A DNA stretch of 64,000 bases from Caballeronia temeraria (GTDB taxonomy: Bacteria; Pseudomonadota; Gammaproteobacteria; Burkholderiales; Burkholderiaceae), in assembly GCF_001544795.2 (NCBI RefSeq), contig NZ_FCOI02000007.1, forward strand, positions 62,001 to 126,000, read 5' to 3'. A program made the translations under genes and the position numbers. Positions 50,531 through 63,271 of this stretch are shown here, piece by piece; the first letter of the stretch is position 1; the number at the start of each line of letters is the position of its first letter. A model generated the notes under the pieces. That model was not told where the DNA came from. It saw nothing but the letters and a program-made list of their open reading frames with translations, and made no database searches.

Positions 50531-50574
50531 GCGGGCGCGGTAGATCAGGGTTTTCCCTAGTCTACCGCGCCCGC
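50531..50574. other. Long stem-loop between tsf and pyrH
   Basis: GCGGGCGCGGTAGA (50531-50544) pairs perfectly with TCTACCGCGCCCGC (50561-50574). Inside the loop AGGG and CCCT can form a second short stem over TTTT. No T run follows on the minus strand, so it is not a standard terminator. It is 90 bases upstream of pyrH. Confidence 0.8.
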
Positions 50575-50699
50575 TGCATGTGCGAACCGGATCGCCGAAT
50601 TCTTGCGGCGGGACATTCCGCCGCGGTACTGCGGGCTTGACGCGTGGCCGCGCTATCTCAGCACACGCGCCTTAAGCGAGCCTTAGCGAGCGTCGCGCC

Positions 50700-51581
50700 T
50701 TAGGACTGCTTGGCCGCCGCGACTTGCGCCGCCACTTCGGCCGCGAAGTCGTCCTGCTTCTTCTCGATGCCCTCGCCGACCACGAACAGTGCGAACTTCT
50801 GCACCGATGCGCTGGCTGCCTTGAGCATCTGTTCGATCGTCTGCTTGTCGTTCTTCACGAACGGCTGGTTGAGCAGCGACACTTCCTTCAGGTACTTCTG
50901 GATCGCGCCGTCGACCATCTTCGCGACGATCTCAGCCGGCTTGCCCGACTCGGCGGCCTTCTGCTCGGCGATGCTGCGCTCCTTCGCGATCAGGTCAGCC
51001 GGCACTTCGTCCGACGACAGCGAAACCGGCTTCATCGCGGCGACGTGCATGGCCACGTCCTTGCCGACTTGCTCGTCGGCGCCCGTGAACTCGACCAGCA
51101 CGCCGATGCGCGTGCCGTGCAGGTACGACGCGACCTTGTTGGCCGACTCGAAACGCACGAAACGGCGGATCGACAGGTTTTCGCCGATCTTGCCGACGAG
51201 CGCGAGGCGCACGGCGTCGACGGTCGAGCTTTCGAGCGGCAGCGCCGAGAGTGCCGCGACGTCGGCCGGATTCTGCTTCGCCACGAGTTCAGCGATCGTC
51301 TTGCCGAAGGCCAGGAAATCGTCGTTCTTCGCGACGAAGTCGGTTTCGCAGTTCAGTTCGACGAGCGCGCCCACGCCGCCTTCGACGTGCGCCGTCACGA
51401 TGCCTTCAGCCGTCACGCGGGATGCCGCCTTGCTCGCCTTGTTGCCGAGCTTCACGCGCAGCAGTTCTTCCGCGCGAGCCAGGTCGCCGTCGGCTTCCGT
51501 CAGCGCCTTCTTGCATTCCATCATCGGCGCGTCGGTCTTCGCGCGCAGTTCTGCCACCATGCTTGCGGTAATTGCCGCCAT
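50700..51581 (-). CDS. tsf: Elongation factor Ts
   Basis: 293 residues. [20 protein letters not shown] and [20 protein letters not shown] match the EF-Ts N-terminus, followed by [11 protein letters not shown] and the C-terminal module. It exchanges GDP on EF-Tu. Two ATG codons are adjacent; the second (51581) has GGAG at good distance. A terminator-like hairpin separates it from rpsB. Confidence 0.97.
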   Translation of the reverse strand: MAAITASMVAELRAKTDAPMMECKKALTEADGDLARAEELLRVKLGNKASKAASRVTAEGIVTAHVEGGVGALVELNCETDFVAKNDDFLAFGKTIAELVAKQNPADVAALSALPLESSTVDAVRLALVGKIGENLSIRRFVRFESANKVASYLHGTRIGVLVEFTGADEQVGKDVAMHVAAMKPVSLSSDEVPADLIAKERSIAEQKAAESGKPAEIVAKMVDGAIQKYLKEVSLLNQPFVKNDKQTIEQMLKAASASVQKFALFVVGEGIEKKQDDFAAEVAAQVAAAKQS

Positions 51582-51666
51582 CATTCGCTCCTTGAGTCTG
51601 TTTGATACGTGCCGCCGGCTTTACCACGCGCCCACGGCAGGAAAATTGGCATTTCTATCGCGCCGA

Positions 51667-51703
51667 CTAAAAAAAAGGGGCCTTTCGCAAAGCCCCCTTT
51701 TTT
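51667..51703 (-). terminator. Terminator/attenuator between rpsB and tsf
   Basis: AAAAAAGGGG pairs with CCCCTTTTTT, with an inner CTTT/AAAG stem. On the minus strand it follows the rpsB stop by 19 bases and ends in a long T run. It would reduce read-through into tsf. Confidence 0.85.
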
Positions 51704-51721
51704 GTCGGCCACAGGGCTCGA

Positions 51722-52474
51722 TTACGCCTCTGCGTTGACCTCGACGAACTCGTCGCCTTCGCCGTTGCGCACAGCCTGGACCACGTCGTTCACCGCGTTC
51801 GCGCGGCCTTCGAGGATCGCGTCGGCCACGCCTTGGGCGTACAGCGCGACGGCCTTCGACGCGTCGTCGTTACCCGGGATCACGTAGTCGATGCCTTCCG
51901 GCGAGTGGTTCGTGTCGACCACGGCGATGACCGGAATGCCGAGCTTCTTCGCTTCGGTGACAGCAATCTTGTGGTAGCCGACGTCGATGACGAACATCGC
52001 GTCCGGAATGCCGCCCATGTCCTTCACGCCGCCGATCGACTTTTGCAGCTTGACCATTTCGCGTTCGAACAGAAGCGCTTCCTTCTTGCTCATGCGCTCG
52101 GTTTCACCCGATTCCAGCGCCGCTTCCATGTCCTTCAGGCGCTTGATCGACACCTTCAGCGTCTTGAAGTTGGTCATCATGCCGCCGAGCCAGCGGGCGT
52201 TGACGAAAGGCATACCGGCGCGCGCTGCTTCCTGCGCGATCGTGTCGCGCGACTGGCGCTTCGTGCCGACGAAAAGAATCGTGCCGCGGTTCGCTGCCAA
52301 CTGGCGCACGTACTTCAGCGCGTCGTTGTAGAGCGGCAGGGTCTTTTCGAGGTTGATGATGTGAATCTTGTTGCGATGACCGAAGATATACGGGGCCATC
52401 TTCGGGTTCCAGAAGCGCGTTTGGTGACCGAAGTGGACACCGGCTTCCAGCATTTGACGCATCGTGACTGCCAT
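51722..52474 (-). CDS. rpsB: 30S ribosomal protein S2
   Basis: 250 residues. It begins [20 protein letters not shown] and has [20 protein letters not shown] and [20 protein letters not shown], as in all S2 proteins. The ATG follows GGAGAAT closely. A good promoter lies about 200 bases upstream, leaving a long leader that could hold an S2 binding site. Confidence 0.98.
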   Translation of the reverse strand: MAVTMRQMLEAGVHFGHQTRFWNPKMAPYIFGHRNKIHIINLEKTLPLYNDALKYVRQLAANRGTILFVGTKRQSRDTIAQEAARAGMPFVNARWLGGMMTNFKTLKVSIKRLKDMEAALESGETERMSKKEALLFEREMVKLQKSIGGVKDMGGIPDAMFVIDVGYHKIAVTEAKKLGIPVIAVVDTNHSPEGIDYVIPGNDDASKAVALYAQGVADAILEGRANAVNDVVQAVRNGEGDEFVEVNAEA

Positions 52475-52675
52475 GAAAATTCTCCGCGAGGGTTAGGTCT
52501 TAAGCCGGCTGCCGCATCCTGCGCCCGGTTCTTTGCTTTCCGGACGCCGGACACCCTGGGTGCGCCGGCTTGCGTATCGACTTGACTATTTCAGTTCCAA
52601 GCCGCGATCCACGCTCTGCAACCGCGATTGTCTTATGACATCGTGACGGCAATATGGATTACGACTTAGCCTTCG

Positions 52676-52705
52676 AGTATAGCATGTGAGGATTGATCGG
52701 CTCAA
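52676..52705 (-). promoter_or_regulatory. Sigma-70-like promoter of rpsB-tsf
   Basis: On the minus strand TTGAGC (52705-52700) and TATACT (52681-52676) are 18 bases apart. Transcription from here would give a leader of about 195 bases before rpsB. The divergent map gene starts at 52860. Confidence 0.65.
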
Positions 52706-52859
52706 GCAGCACGACCGATCCCATTTTCGCGCGCCCTCGCGCCCGGCGCCTTGCCGCTGCGCCACCCGCCCCTACTTATCAGGGTGCGGCACATTTCCTA
52801 AGGTGCGATAATGCCGCTTTCGCGGCTCACTGCCGCATATCGCAATTCCGGGCCCAGTC

Positions 52860-53669
52860 ATGTCCATTACGCTGAAAAACGAACACGATATCGCACAGAT
52901 GCGCGTCGCCTGCCGGCTCGCCAGCGAAGTGCTCGATTTCATCACGCCGCACATCGCTCCCGGCGTGACGACCGAGGAACTCGATCGCCTCTGTCACGAA
53001 TATATGGTGAAGGAACAGGGCACTGTTCCCGCACCGCTGAATTATCAGCCGCCCGGCTATCCGCCGTACCCGAAGGCCACCTGCATTTCCGTGAACGACG
53101 TGATCTGTCACGGCATTCCCGGCGAAAAGGTGCTGAAGAACGGCGACGCGCTCAATATCGACATTACCGTCATCAAGAACGGCTATTTCGGCGACACGAG
53201 CCGCATGTTCGTCGTCGGGGAAGGCTCGATTCTGGCAAAACGCCTCGTGCAGACCACGTTCGACTGCATGTGGCTCGGCATCGATCAGGTGCGCCCGGGC
53301 GCGCATCTCGGCGATATCGGCGCGGCGATCCAGAAGCACGCCGAATCGCAGGGTTACAGCGTGGTGCGCGAATACTGCGGCCACGGCATCGGCCAGGTGT
53401 TCCACGAGGAGCCGCAAGTGCTGCACTACGGCCGCGCGGGCACGGGTATCGAACTGCAGGCGGGCATGATCTTCACCGTCGAGCCGATGATCAACGCCGG
53501 CCGCCGCGAAATCCGCACGATGCCGGACCAGTGGACCGTCAAGACCCGCGACCGCAGCCTGTCGGCGCAATGGGAGCACACGGTGCTCGTCACGCCGACC
53601 GGCTATGAAGTGCTGACCGTCTCGGCGGGCACGCAGGCGCCGTCGCAACTGATCGCGGCGACGGCCTGA
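52860..53669 (+). CDS. map: Methionine aminopeptidase type I
   Basis: 269 residues. The five metal ligands sit in [19 protein letters not shown] (two Asp), [14 protein letters not shown] (His), TVEPMINAG (Glu) and WEHTVLVT (Glu). [14 protein letters not shown] carries the substrate-side His. It removes initiator methionine. It heads a + strand group with glnD and rluB, divergent from rpsB. The deformylase Def, which acts just before it, is encoded 5 kb away. Confidence 0.97.
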   Translation: MSITLKNEHDIAQMRVACRLASEVLDFITPHIAPGVTTEELDRLCHEYMVKEQGTVPAPLNYQPPGYPPYPKATCISVNDVICHGIPGEKVLKNGDALNIDITVIKNGYFGDTSRMFVVGEGSILAKRLVQTTFDCMWLGIDQVRPGAHLGDIGAAIQKHAESQGYSVVREYCGHGIGQVFHEEPQVLHYGRAGTGIELQAGMIFTVEPMINAGRREIRTMPDQWTVKTRDRSLSAQWEHTVLVTPTGYEVLTVSAGTQAPSQLIAATA

Positions 53670-53745
53670 TCGCACATCCTTCGCCGCCCGCCGTGTCCGC
53701 ACGCGGGCGCATCCCTTTCGCCGTTCTTCGCCACTTTCCATCTTT

Positions 53746-56325
53746 ATGAGCGTCACCGCCGCCGTCGCCACGCCCTGTGAAACGTTGCGCGCCGCCTACA
53801 AGGCCGCGAAGGCGACGCTCATCGAACGGTTTCAGGCGAGCTCGAACGTCGAGCCGCTGATGCACGCGCTCTCGCGCGCCACGGACGACGCCCTCAAAGG
53901 CGCCTGGTCGGCGTGCGAGATGCCCGAGGGCGCCGCGCTCGTCGCGGTCGGCGGCTTTGGGCGCGGCGAACTGGCGCCCTATTCGGACGTCGACATCCTC
54001 GTGCTGCTCCCGGATTCGGCGTCCGACGATGCCTCGCTGAACGGGCGCATCGAGCGCTTCATCGGCATGACGTGGGATCTCGGGCTCGATATCGGCAGCA
54101 GCGTGCGCTCGGTCGAGCAATGCATCGCCGAGGCGGCGAACGACATCACCGTGCAGACGTCGCTGCTCGAAGCGCGGCGCATCTGCGGCGACACGCAGCT
54201 CTTCCAGCGCTTTGCGGCGCGTTATCACGAAACGCTCGATCCGCGCGCATTCTTTCAGGCGAAAGTGCTGGAAATGCGCCAGCGGCACGCGAAGTTCCAG
54301 GACACGCCTTACAGCCTCGAACCGAACATCAAGGAGAGTCCCGGCGGCCTGCGCGATCTGCAACTGATCCTCTGGATCGCGCGCGGTGCGGGTTTCGGCA
54401 GCAGCTGGCGCGAACTCGACACGCGCGGGCTCATCACCGACCGCGAAGCGCGCGAACTGCGCCGCAACGAAGGCTTTCTGAAGGCGCTGCGCGCGCGGCT
54501 TCATGTGATCGCGAAGCGTCGCCAGGACATTCTCGTATTCGATTTGCAGACGCCGCTCGCCGAAAGCTTCGGCTTCGAAGCGACCGCAGCCAAGCGTGCG
54601 AGCGAGCAGCTGATGCGCCGCTATTACTGGGCGGCGAAGGCGGTCACGCAACTCGCGACCATCCTGATCCAGAACGTCGAGGCGCAGCTTTTCCCGTCGA
54701 CGAGCGGCATCACGCGCGTGATCAACGACCGCTTCGTCGAGAAGCAAGGCATGCTGGAAATCGCCAGCGACGACGTCTTCGAGCGCGAGCCGCACGCCAT
54801 TCTCGAAGCGTTTCTGCTGTACGAGCAGACGCGCGGCATCAAGGGATTTTCCGCGCGCACGCTGCGGGCGATCTACAACGCACGCGATCTGATGGATCGC
54901 GACTGGCGGCGCGACCCGCAAAATCGCCGGCTTTTCATGGAGATTCTCAAGCAGCCCGAAGGCATCACGCACGCGTTCCGTTTGATGAACCAGACGAGCG
55001 TGCTCGGGCGCTATCTGCTGAACTTCCGGCGCATCGTCGGACAGATGCAGCACGATCTCTATCACGTCTACACCGTCGATCAGCACATCCTGATGGTGCT
55101 GCGCAATCTGCGGCGCTTCGCGATCGCCGAACACGCGCACGAATATCCGTTCTGCAGCCAGCTGATGGGCAATTTCGAGCGCCCGTGGATTCTCTATGTC
55201 GCGGCGCTCTTTCACGATATCGCGAAAGGCCGCGGCGGCGATCATTCCACGCTCGGCATGGCCGATGCCCGGCGCTTCTGCCGCGAGCACGACATCGGGC
55301 AGGAAGATACGGAACTCGTCGTGTGGCTCGTGCAGCAGCATCTGACGATGAGCCAGGTCGCGCAAAAGCAGGACACGAGCGATCCGGACGTCATCAAGCA
55401 GTTCGCGTCGGTCGTGAAGACGGAGCGGCGGCTGACGGCGCTGTACCTGCTGACCGTCGCCGATATCCGCGGCACGAGCCCGAAAGTCTGGAACAACTGG
55501 AAAGGCAAGCTGCTGGAAGACCTGTTCCGCGCGACGCAGGCCGTGCTCGGCGGCGCGCAGACGGACACGCATTCGGAACTCAAGTCGCGGCAGGAAGCGG
55601 CGCTCGCGCTGTTGCGGCTCGAAACCGTCCCTGAAGGCGCGCAAAAGCGCCTGTGGGATCAGCTCGACGTCGGCTATTTCCTGCGCCACGATCCGGCCGA
55701 TATCGCGTGGCAGACGCGCGTGCTCTACCGGCACGTGGAGAGTGAAGAGCCGATCGTGCGCGCGCGGCCCTCGCCCATCGGCGCGGCGCTGCAGGTGCTC
55801 GTCTATGTGAAGGACCGGCCCGATCTGTTCGCCGGCATCTGCGCGTATTTCGACAAAAACGGCCTCTCCGTGCTCGATGCGCGCGTGACGACGACGCGCC
55901 ACGGCTACGCGCTCGACAACTTTCTCGTCGCCCATCCGGATCACGACGGGAGTTATCGCGACATCGCCAATCTCGTCGAACAGCAACTGGCCACGCTGCT
56001 CGCAGACGAGCGTATCCTGCCGGAACCGTCGAAGGGTCGCGTGTCGCGGCTCGTGCGCACGTTTCCGATCACGCCGCGCGTGGACCTGCGTCCTGACGAG
56101 CGTGGCCAGTACTACATCCTGTCCGTGTCGGCCAACGACCGGCAGGGCCTTCTTTATTCGATCGCGCGCGTTCTGGCGCAACACCGGATCGGCGTGCAGG
56201 CGGCACGGATCAACACGCTCGGCGAACGCGTCGAGGACGTGTTTCTGCTCGACGGCAAGAGCCTGTCGAACAACCGCACCCAGATCCAGGTGGAAACCGA
56301 ACTGCTGCGCGCGATCGCAGCCTGA
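53746..56325 (+). CDS. glnD: PII uridylyltransferase/uridylyl-removing enzyme
   Basis: 859 residues. The nucleotidyltransferase domain has [20 protein letters not shown] (from residue 69), the HD domain has [17 protein letters not shown], and two ACT domains close the protein (one starting near [17 protein letters not shown]). It modifies PII in response to glutamine, linking nitrogen status to GlnA and NtrC. That matters here because purine and D-Ala-D-Ala use are nitrogen-scavenging activities. Confidence 0.97.
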   Translation: MSVTAAVATPCETLRAAYKAAKATLIERFQASSNVEPLMHALSRATDDALKGAWSACEMPEGAALVAVGGFGRGELAPYSDVDILVLLPDSASDDASLNGRIERFIGMTWDLGLDIGSSVRSVEQCIAEAANDITVQTSLLEARRICGDTQLFQRFAARYHETLDPRAFFQAKVLEMRQRHAKFQDTPYSLEPNIKESPGGLRDLQLILWIARGAGFGSSWRELDTRGLITDREARELRRNEGFLKALRARLHVIAKRRQDILVFDLQTPLAESFGFEATAAKRASEQLMRRYYWAAKAVTQLATILIQNVEAQLFPSTSGITRVINDRFVEKQGMLEIASDDVFEREPHAILEAFLLYEQTRGIKGFSARTLRAIYNARDLMDRDWRRDPQNRRLFMEILKQPEGITHAFRLMNQTSVLGRYLLNFRRIVGQMQHDLYHVYTVDQHILMVLRNLRRFAIAEHAHEYPFCSQLMGNFERPWILYVAALFHDIAKGRGGDHSTLGMADARRFCREHDIGQEDTELVVWLVQQHLTMSQVAQKQDTSDPDVIKQFASVVKTERRLTALYLLTVADIRGTSPKVWNNWKGKLLEDLFRATQAVLGGAQTDTHSELKSRQEAALALLRLETVPEGAQKRLWDQLDVGYFLRHDPADIAWQTRVLYRHVESEEPIVRARPSPIGAALQVLVYVKDRPDLFAGICAYFDKNGLSVLDARVTTTRHGYALDNFLVAHPDHDGSYRDIANLVEQQLATLLADERILPEPSKGRVSRLVRTFPITPRVDLRPDERGQYYILSVSANDRQGLLYSIARVLAQHRIGVQAARINTLGERVEDVFLLDGKSLSNNRTQIQVETELLRAIAA

Positions 56326-56331
56326 GACTTT

Positions 56332-58476
56332 ATGCGCGTCAAACTGACAGCCAAACATCCGCGTCCTACATCGTCGACGCGATCCCCGGTTCGCACCGGC
56401 ACGACCACGGGGCGCAAGCCCGTTCGCGCGGCCGCGCCGGAAGAGGCGCGTCCCACGCGCGCGAGCCAGCCGGCCGACAAGCGCAGCGATGCGCCGCGTG
56501 AATCGCGTGGGTTCAAGCCGCGTGGCGACGATTCGCGTCCCGCTTTCGGTGATCGCGGTCCGCGGAGATCGACCGAGGATCGCCCGTTCAAGCCGCGCGG
56601 CGAACGCGCATCGGGTGGCGATGAACGTCGGCCGTTCAAGCCGCGTGGGGATGATTCGCGTCCTGCTTTTGGTGATCGTGGTCCGCGTCGATCGACCGAA
56701 GATCGCCCGTTAAAGCCGCGCGACGATCGCGCATCGGGTGGCGATGAACGTCGTCCGTTCAAGCCGCGTGGCGATGATTCGCGCCCCGCTTTCGGTGATC
56801 GCGGTCCGCGCAAGCCGTTCGAAGGGCGTCCCGCGCCGCATGGCGAACGCGCATCGGGTGGCGATGAACGTCGTTCGTTCAAGCCGCGTGGCGACGATTC
56901 CCGTCCCGCTTTCGGTGATCGCGGTCCGCGCAAGTCGTTCGAAGGGCGTCCCGCGCCGCGTGGCGAACGCGCACCGGGTGGCGATGAACGTCGTCCGTTC
57001 AAGCCGCGTGGGGATGATTCGCGTCCTGCTTTTGGTGATCGCGGTCCGCGGAGATCTGGCGAAGATCGCCCGTTCAAGCCGCGCGACGATCGCGCATCGG
57101 GTGGCGATGAACGTCGTTCGTTCAAGCCGCGTGGCGACGATTCCCGTCCCGCTTTCGGTGATCGCGGTCCGCGCAAGTCGTTCGAAGGGCGTCCCGCGCC
57201 GCGTGGCGAACGCGCACCGGGCGGCGATGAACGTCGTCCGTTCAAGCCGCGTGGGGATGATTCGCGTCCTGCTTTCGGTGATCGCGGTCCGCGCAAGTCG
57301 TTCGAAGGCCGTCCGGCGCCGCGTGGCGAGCGCGCATCGGGCGGCGATGAACGTCGCCCGTTCAAGCCGCGTGGCGACGATTCGCGTCCTGCTTTCGGTG
57401 ATCGTGGTCCGCGCAAGTCGTTCGAAGGCCGTCCGGCGCCGCGTGGCGAACGCGCATCGGGCGGCGATGAACGTCGCCCGTTCAAGCCGCGTGGCGACGA
57501 TTCGCGTCCCGCTTTCGGTGATCGCGGTCCGCGTCGATCGACCGAAGATCGCCCGTTCAAGCCGCGCGACGATCGCGCGCCGGGCGCACGCCCCGCACGC
57601 CGCGACGAGAACGATCGGCCTTACGCCAGGCGCGAAGATCGCGGTGAAGCGCGCAAGCCGGCGGCAAAGCCCGCCGCACCCGTGGCCGAATCCGCACCGA
57701 AGCACCGCGACCATCACGACGGCCTCGTGCGTCTGTCAAAAGTGATGTCTGAACTCGGCCTCTGCTCGCGCCGCGAAGCCGACGAATGGATCGAGAAAGG
57801 CTGGGTGCTCGTCGATGGCGAAGTGGTCGATACGCTCGGCACGCGCATCCGTCCGACGCAGAACATCGAGATCCTGCCCGCCGCGCAGTCCGCGCAGTTG
57901 CAACTCGTCACAATCCTCCTGCACAAGCCGGTCGGCTACGTGTCGGGTCAGGCGGAAGACGGCTACGAGCCCGCGGTCACGCTCATCAACCCGGCCAATC
58001 ACTGGGATGAAGACCGCTCGGGCTTCCGCTTCACGCCGAGCCATCTGCGCACGCTCGCGCCGGCCGGCCGTCTGGACATCGACTCGACCGGGCTTCTCGT
58101 CCTCACGCAGGACGGCCGCATCGCGAAGCAACTGATCGGCGGCCATTCGGAAGTCGACAAGGAATATCTCGTGCGCGTGCGCCTGGGCGAGCATACGGTC
58201 GATGTCGACCAGCATCTGCCCGCCGAAAAGCTCGCGCTGCTGCGTCACGGCCTCGAACTCGACGGCGTGCCGCTCAAGACGGCGCAAGTGAGCTGGCAGA
58301 ATGGCGAACAGCTGCGCTTCGTGCTGCGTGAAGGCAAAAAGCGTCAAATTCGCCGGATGTGCGAGCTGGTCGGGCTCGAAGTCGTCGGCCTGAAGCGCAT
58401 CCGTATGGGTCATGTGACGCTCGGCGCGCTGCCGCCTGGCCAGTGGCGTTATCTCGCCCCGAACGAGTCGTTCTGA
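56332..58476 (+). CDS. rluB: 23S rRNA pseudouridine synthase RluB type with a long N-terminal repeat region
   Basis: 714 residues, much longer than the ~290 of E. coli RluB. Residues 59-416 are nine near-identical 40-41-residue repeats rich in Arg, Asp, Pro and Gly. After a basic linker come the S4 RNA-binding domain (about 465-510, [20 protein letters not shown]) and the pseudouridine synthase domain with catalytic Asp582 in [18 protein letters not shown], plus [21 protein letters not shown]. It should isomerise a uridine in 23S rRNA near the peptidyl transferase centre. The repeats are probably disordered and may bind RNA. ATG 56332 begins 6 bases after glnD. A terminator follows. Confidence 0.93.
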   Translation: MRVKLTAKHPRPTSSTRSPVRTGTTTGRKPVRAAAPEEARPTRASQPADKRSDAPRESRGFKPRGDDSRPAFGDRGPRRSTEDRPFKPRGERASGGDERRPFKPRGDDSRPAFGDRGPRRSTEDRPLKPRDDRASGGDERRPFKPRGDDSRPAFGDRGPRKPFEGRPAPHGERASGGDERRSFKPRGDDSRPAFGDRGPRKSFEGRPAPRGERAPGGDERRPFKPRGDDSRPAFGDRGPRRSGEDRPFKPRDDRASGGDERRSFKPRGDDSRPAFGDRGPRKSFEGRPAPRGERAPGGDERRPFKPRGDDSRPAFGDRGPRKSFEGRPAPRGERASGGDERRPFKPRGDDSRPAFGDRGPRKSFEGRPAPRGERASGGDERRPFKPRGDDSRPAFGDRGPRRSTEDRPFKPRDDRAPGARPARRDENDRPYARREDRGEARKPAAKPAAPVAESAPKHRDHHDGLVRLSKVMSELGLCSRREADEWIEKGWVLVDGEVVDTLGTRIRPTQNIEILPAAQSAQLQLVTILLHKPVGYVSGQAEDGYEPAVTLINPANHWDEDRSGFRFTPSHLRTLAPAGRLDIDSTGLLVLTQDGRIAKQLIGGHSEVDKEYLVRVRLGEHTVDVDQHLPAEKLALLRHGLELDGVPLKTAQVSWQNGEQLRFVLREGKKRQIRRMCELVGLEVVGLKRIRMGHVTLGALPPGQWRYLAPNESF
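56506..57579 (+). repeat. Nine tandem ~120-bp coding repeats in rluB
   Basis: The units encode R(P/S/G)[18 protein letters not shown] followed by one of two endings: type A (R-S-T/G-E-D-R-P-F/L-K-P-R, 41 residues) or type B ([12 protein letters not shown], 40 residues). The order is A A B B A B B B A, with the last unit incomplete (35 residues). DNA identity between units is very high, which points to recent duplication or gene conversion. Confidence 0.93.
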
Positions 58477-58566
58477 GCAGACCGGTCGGTCCGCGCGCAC
58501 GTCGATCGAACGTTCGCGCGGCATGACGTTGCGTCGCGCAAATGCGACGTTTTCAGCGAATAAATG

Positions 58567-58597
58567 GGCACGACGCAGCTCCGGTCGTGCCTTTTTA
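58567..58597 (+). terminator. Terminator after rluB
   Basis: GGCACGAC (58567-58574) pairs with GTCGTGCC (58584-58591), followed by TTTTT. It lies about 90 bases after the rluB stop and closes the map-glnD-rluB group. Confidence 0.85.
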
Positions 58598-58725
58598 TTT
58601 TCAGCCGTTTTTTGACTAAAGAAAATGAGTCATCGATCCGTTACACCTATCAGGCGGACGGCGCTGCGCGCAGCCTCGCCAATCGGTTGAACGGCAGCAT
58701 TGGACGGCCTTGATGGAGAATCGCC

Positions 58726-58962
58726 ATGTCAGTTGAAATCATCGTTCGTGAGACGGGAACCGGTCTGGAGATCGTGAGCGGCCGACGACGGCTCGAAGCC
58801 CTGCTCGCCTTGCGCGACGAAGTCGTCGTGATGAGCCCCGGCGTCGGTGAAATGGTGATCGCGCGTTTGCCCGACGGACGTCTGCAGGCATCGGCGAATC
58901 CGGAGCACATCGCGCTGTTCCGTCAACCCGACCTCAGCGGCAGCCCGAAAACGTTGGCGTAA
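58726..58962 (+). CDS. Small unrecognised protein with a ParB-like sequence stretch
   Basis: 78 residues, cytoplasmic, no membrane segment. GGAGA lies 7 bases before the ATG, and a bidirectional terminator follows directly, so it looks like a real stand-alone gene. The stretch LEIVSGRRRLEALLAL recalls the conserved box of ParB/sulfiredoxin-fold proteins (pattern like hEhhsGxRRhxAhxxL), but the rest is too short for a full domain. No function is assigned. A terminator lies between it and rluB, so it must have its own promoter in 58600-58715; none was confidently identified. Confidence 0.7.
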   Translation: MSVEIIVRETGTGLEIVSGRRRLEALLALRDEVVVMSPGVGEMVIARLPDGRLQASANPEHIALFRQPDLSGSPKTLA

Positions 58963-58964
58963 TG

Positions 58965-58996
58965 AAAAAGCCGCTTCTCGCGAAAGCGGCTTTTCC
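58965..58996. terminator. Bidirectional terminator between the small gene and def
   Basis: AAAAGCCGCTT (58966-58976) pairs with AAGCGGCTTTT (58984-58994) over a 7-base loop. A and T runs flank both sides. It follows the 58.7 kb gene directly and also faces the end of the def-ligA transcript at 59035. Confidence 0.88.
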
Positions 58997-59034
58997 TCTT
59001 CAGGCTGATTCCTTGCGATTCGAACTGCGCGGCA

Positions 59035-61670
<2,636 letters not shown>

Positions 61671-61765
61671 TCAACCGACCGTTCGATTGTCTCAGAAGAT
61701 CGGTAAATCGTGGCATCGGCCGAACGGCCTAAGTGCGAGCGTCGGTGCGGCGGCGCGCACGCAAA

Positions 61766-61788
61766 GAAAAGCGCCCCGGCTGGGGCGC
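61766..61788 (-). terminator. Terminator after zipA
   Basis: On the minus strand GCGCCCC (61788-61782) pairs with GGGGCGC (61777-61771) over a 4-base loop and is followed by TTTTC. It is 47 bases past the zipA stop and sets ligA-def apart from smc-zipA. Confidence 0.8.
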
Positions 61789-61834
61789 GATTCTCTTGCA
61801 GCGAGCGCGCATTACCGCCGGCGCGCAGCAAAAA

Positions 61835-63094
61835 TTATTGGCTGAAAAGACGCCGCGTCGCGGGCGAGCCGGCCGGAATGCCCGCCTGCTCCAGCTTCGC
61901 ATAAAGCGTCATTAACTGCTTTTCGATGGCGAGCAGCGCGGACTCCGGCAGCGGCCGGCGCTGATCGTCGACGACGCGCGCCCCGATGCGCTCCGACAAC
62001 GACTTCGCGTAATCGCACATGAGGCGGAACGGCAGGATGTCTTCGTCGGCGACGGGCACGTCAAGCACTAGCGTGATCATCTGGCCGCCCTTGTAGGTGA
62101 GGTCGTCGCGCAGGAAGTTCGTGTCCCCGAACTGGAGCATGAAGACGGGGTTCTGCTTTGCGTCGAGCTTCACGAAGCGCGTGCCGTCGCGCGAGAGCAA
62201 AAGGCCGTCTTGCGACGCCACCGCCTGCACGTAGTTCGCGGACCACGGCGCGCCGTCGGAGAGAATGTTGATCGACAGTTGCGCGTCGCATTGCGCGGCG
62301 AACGCGTCCAGCTCGCGCGCCATGCCGACGGTTTCCATCATGTCGGGGAATTCAGGCGCGCCGTCGATGGCATCGGCCAGGCGCTGCACGCCCGTCACGA
62401 ACTCCGAGAATTCCAGCTCGTTGAGCGGGCCGCTGCGATTCGCGAGTTGCGCGGCCGCGCGCAGTTCGTCGTAACGCGCGCCATTGCGCGGCAATTCCCA
62501 CGTGCTCTCGCCTTCCGCCTTGCCTTCGATTGTCACGGGCTTCGTGCCCGCGCGACGCAGGCGCTGCGCGAGCGGAATCACGCGATCGCCCGCGACCGGC
62601 GCGGCGAGACGAATCGGCACGACGCAATCGATGCGGCGATCGACGACAGCCGGCGGCGTCGACGAGATCGTCGTCGCGGCGGGCATCACGGGTTCGGTGC
62701 GTTCGTCCTCTTTGGCGATTTCCGCTTCTTCGGCTGCGCCATTCGCGGACGTCGCCTCGGCCTGGAGATCGACGGCGGTATCGGCCGGCGCGACCGATGC
62801 CGGCGCCGCCGATGCCTCGGCAGCGCCGAAGCTCGGCTCGACGCGCGTGTCGCGCGGCTGATCGTCCGCGCCTTCGACATCGCCCGCGACCGGCTCGCGC
62901 CGCGACTGGCGCACCGGCTCGATGAACGGCTGCTCGTCGTCGGCGTCCTGGCGCGCGAGCGCATCGGCTGCTTCGTCGGGCATCGGACGCGGCATCTTGC
63001 GACGCACCTTCGCGCTCTGCCACGCGTTGTACACGACCACGCCGCCCACCACTACGGCTCCGGCTCCAATCAAACCGAGTGTCAACTCGTCCAT
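61835..63094 (-). CDS. zipA: ZipA-like cell division protein
   Basis: 419 residues. One N-terminal membrane segment (about residues 5-23) is followed by an acidic, Ala/Glu-rich flexible linker (about 35-150). The C-terminal ~140 residues (from around MARELDAFAAQCDAQLSINI) match the FtsZ-binding domain of ZipA. A middle part (150-270) is of unknown fold. The order smc-zipA-ligA is conserved in betaproteobacteria, which supports the call despite weak similarity to E. coli ZipA. It would tether FtsZ to the membrane at the septum. Confidence 0.82.
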   Translation of the reverse strand: MDELTLGLIGAGAVVVGGVVVYNAWQSAKVRRKMPRPMPDEAADALARQDADDEQPFIEPVRQSRREPVAGDVEGADDQPRDTRVEPSFGAAEASAAPASVAPADTAVDLQAEATSANGAAEEAEIAKEDERTEPVMPAATTISSTPPAVVDRRIDCVVPIRLAAPVAGDRVIPLAQRLRRAGTKPVTIEGKAEGESTWELPRNGARYDELRAAAQLANRSGPLNELEFSEFVTGVQRLADAIDGAPEFPDMMETVGMARELDAFAAQCDAQLSINILSDGAPWSANYVQAVASQDGLLLSRDGTRFVKLDAKQNPVFMLQFGDTNFLRDDLTYKGGQMITLVLDVPVADEDILPFRLMCDYAKSLSERIGARVVDDQRRPLPESALLAIEKQLMTLYAKLEQAGIPAGSPATRRLFSQ

Positions 63095-63271
63095 GCAGGC
63101 TCCATCATTCTTTTAAGTTACGAAGCGCCGCGCGATCTGTCGCACGCATCGCGCCGCGTTCCGGCTTCTCGCCGCCGCCTGGCCGATGCGCGCCACTCCG
63201 CGCCTTGACGCACGCCGCCGGATTCTCGCCCGGCCCTTCACTCAATCAATACCGTTGCGAACCGCGTTGCT

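Noticed and set aside
56154..57560. 468-residue antisense frame with striking repeats opposite rluB
   Set aside because: It only mirrors the rluB repeat DNA. The repeat period is a multiple of three, so every frame of the repeat stays open if one unit does. The sense strand carries the S4 and synthase domains.
56506..57579. CRISPR-like regular repeats
   Set aside because: The ~120-bp units are directly adjacent, coding and without unique spacers.
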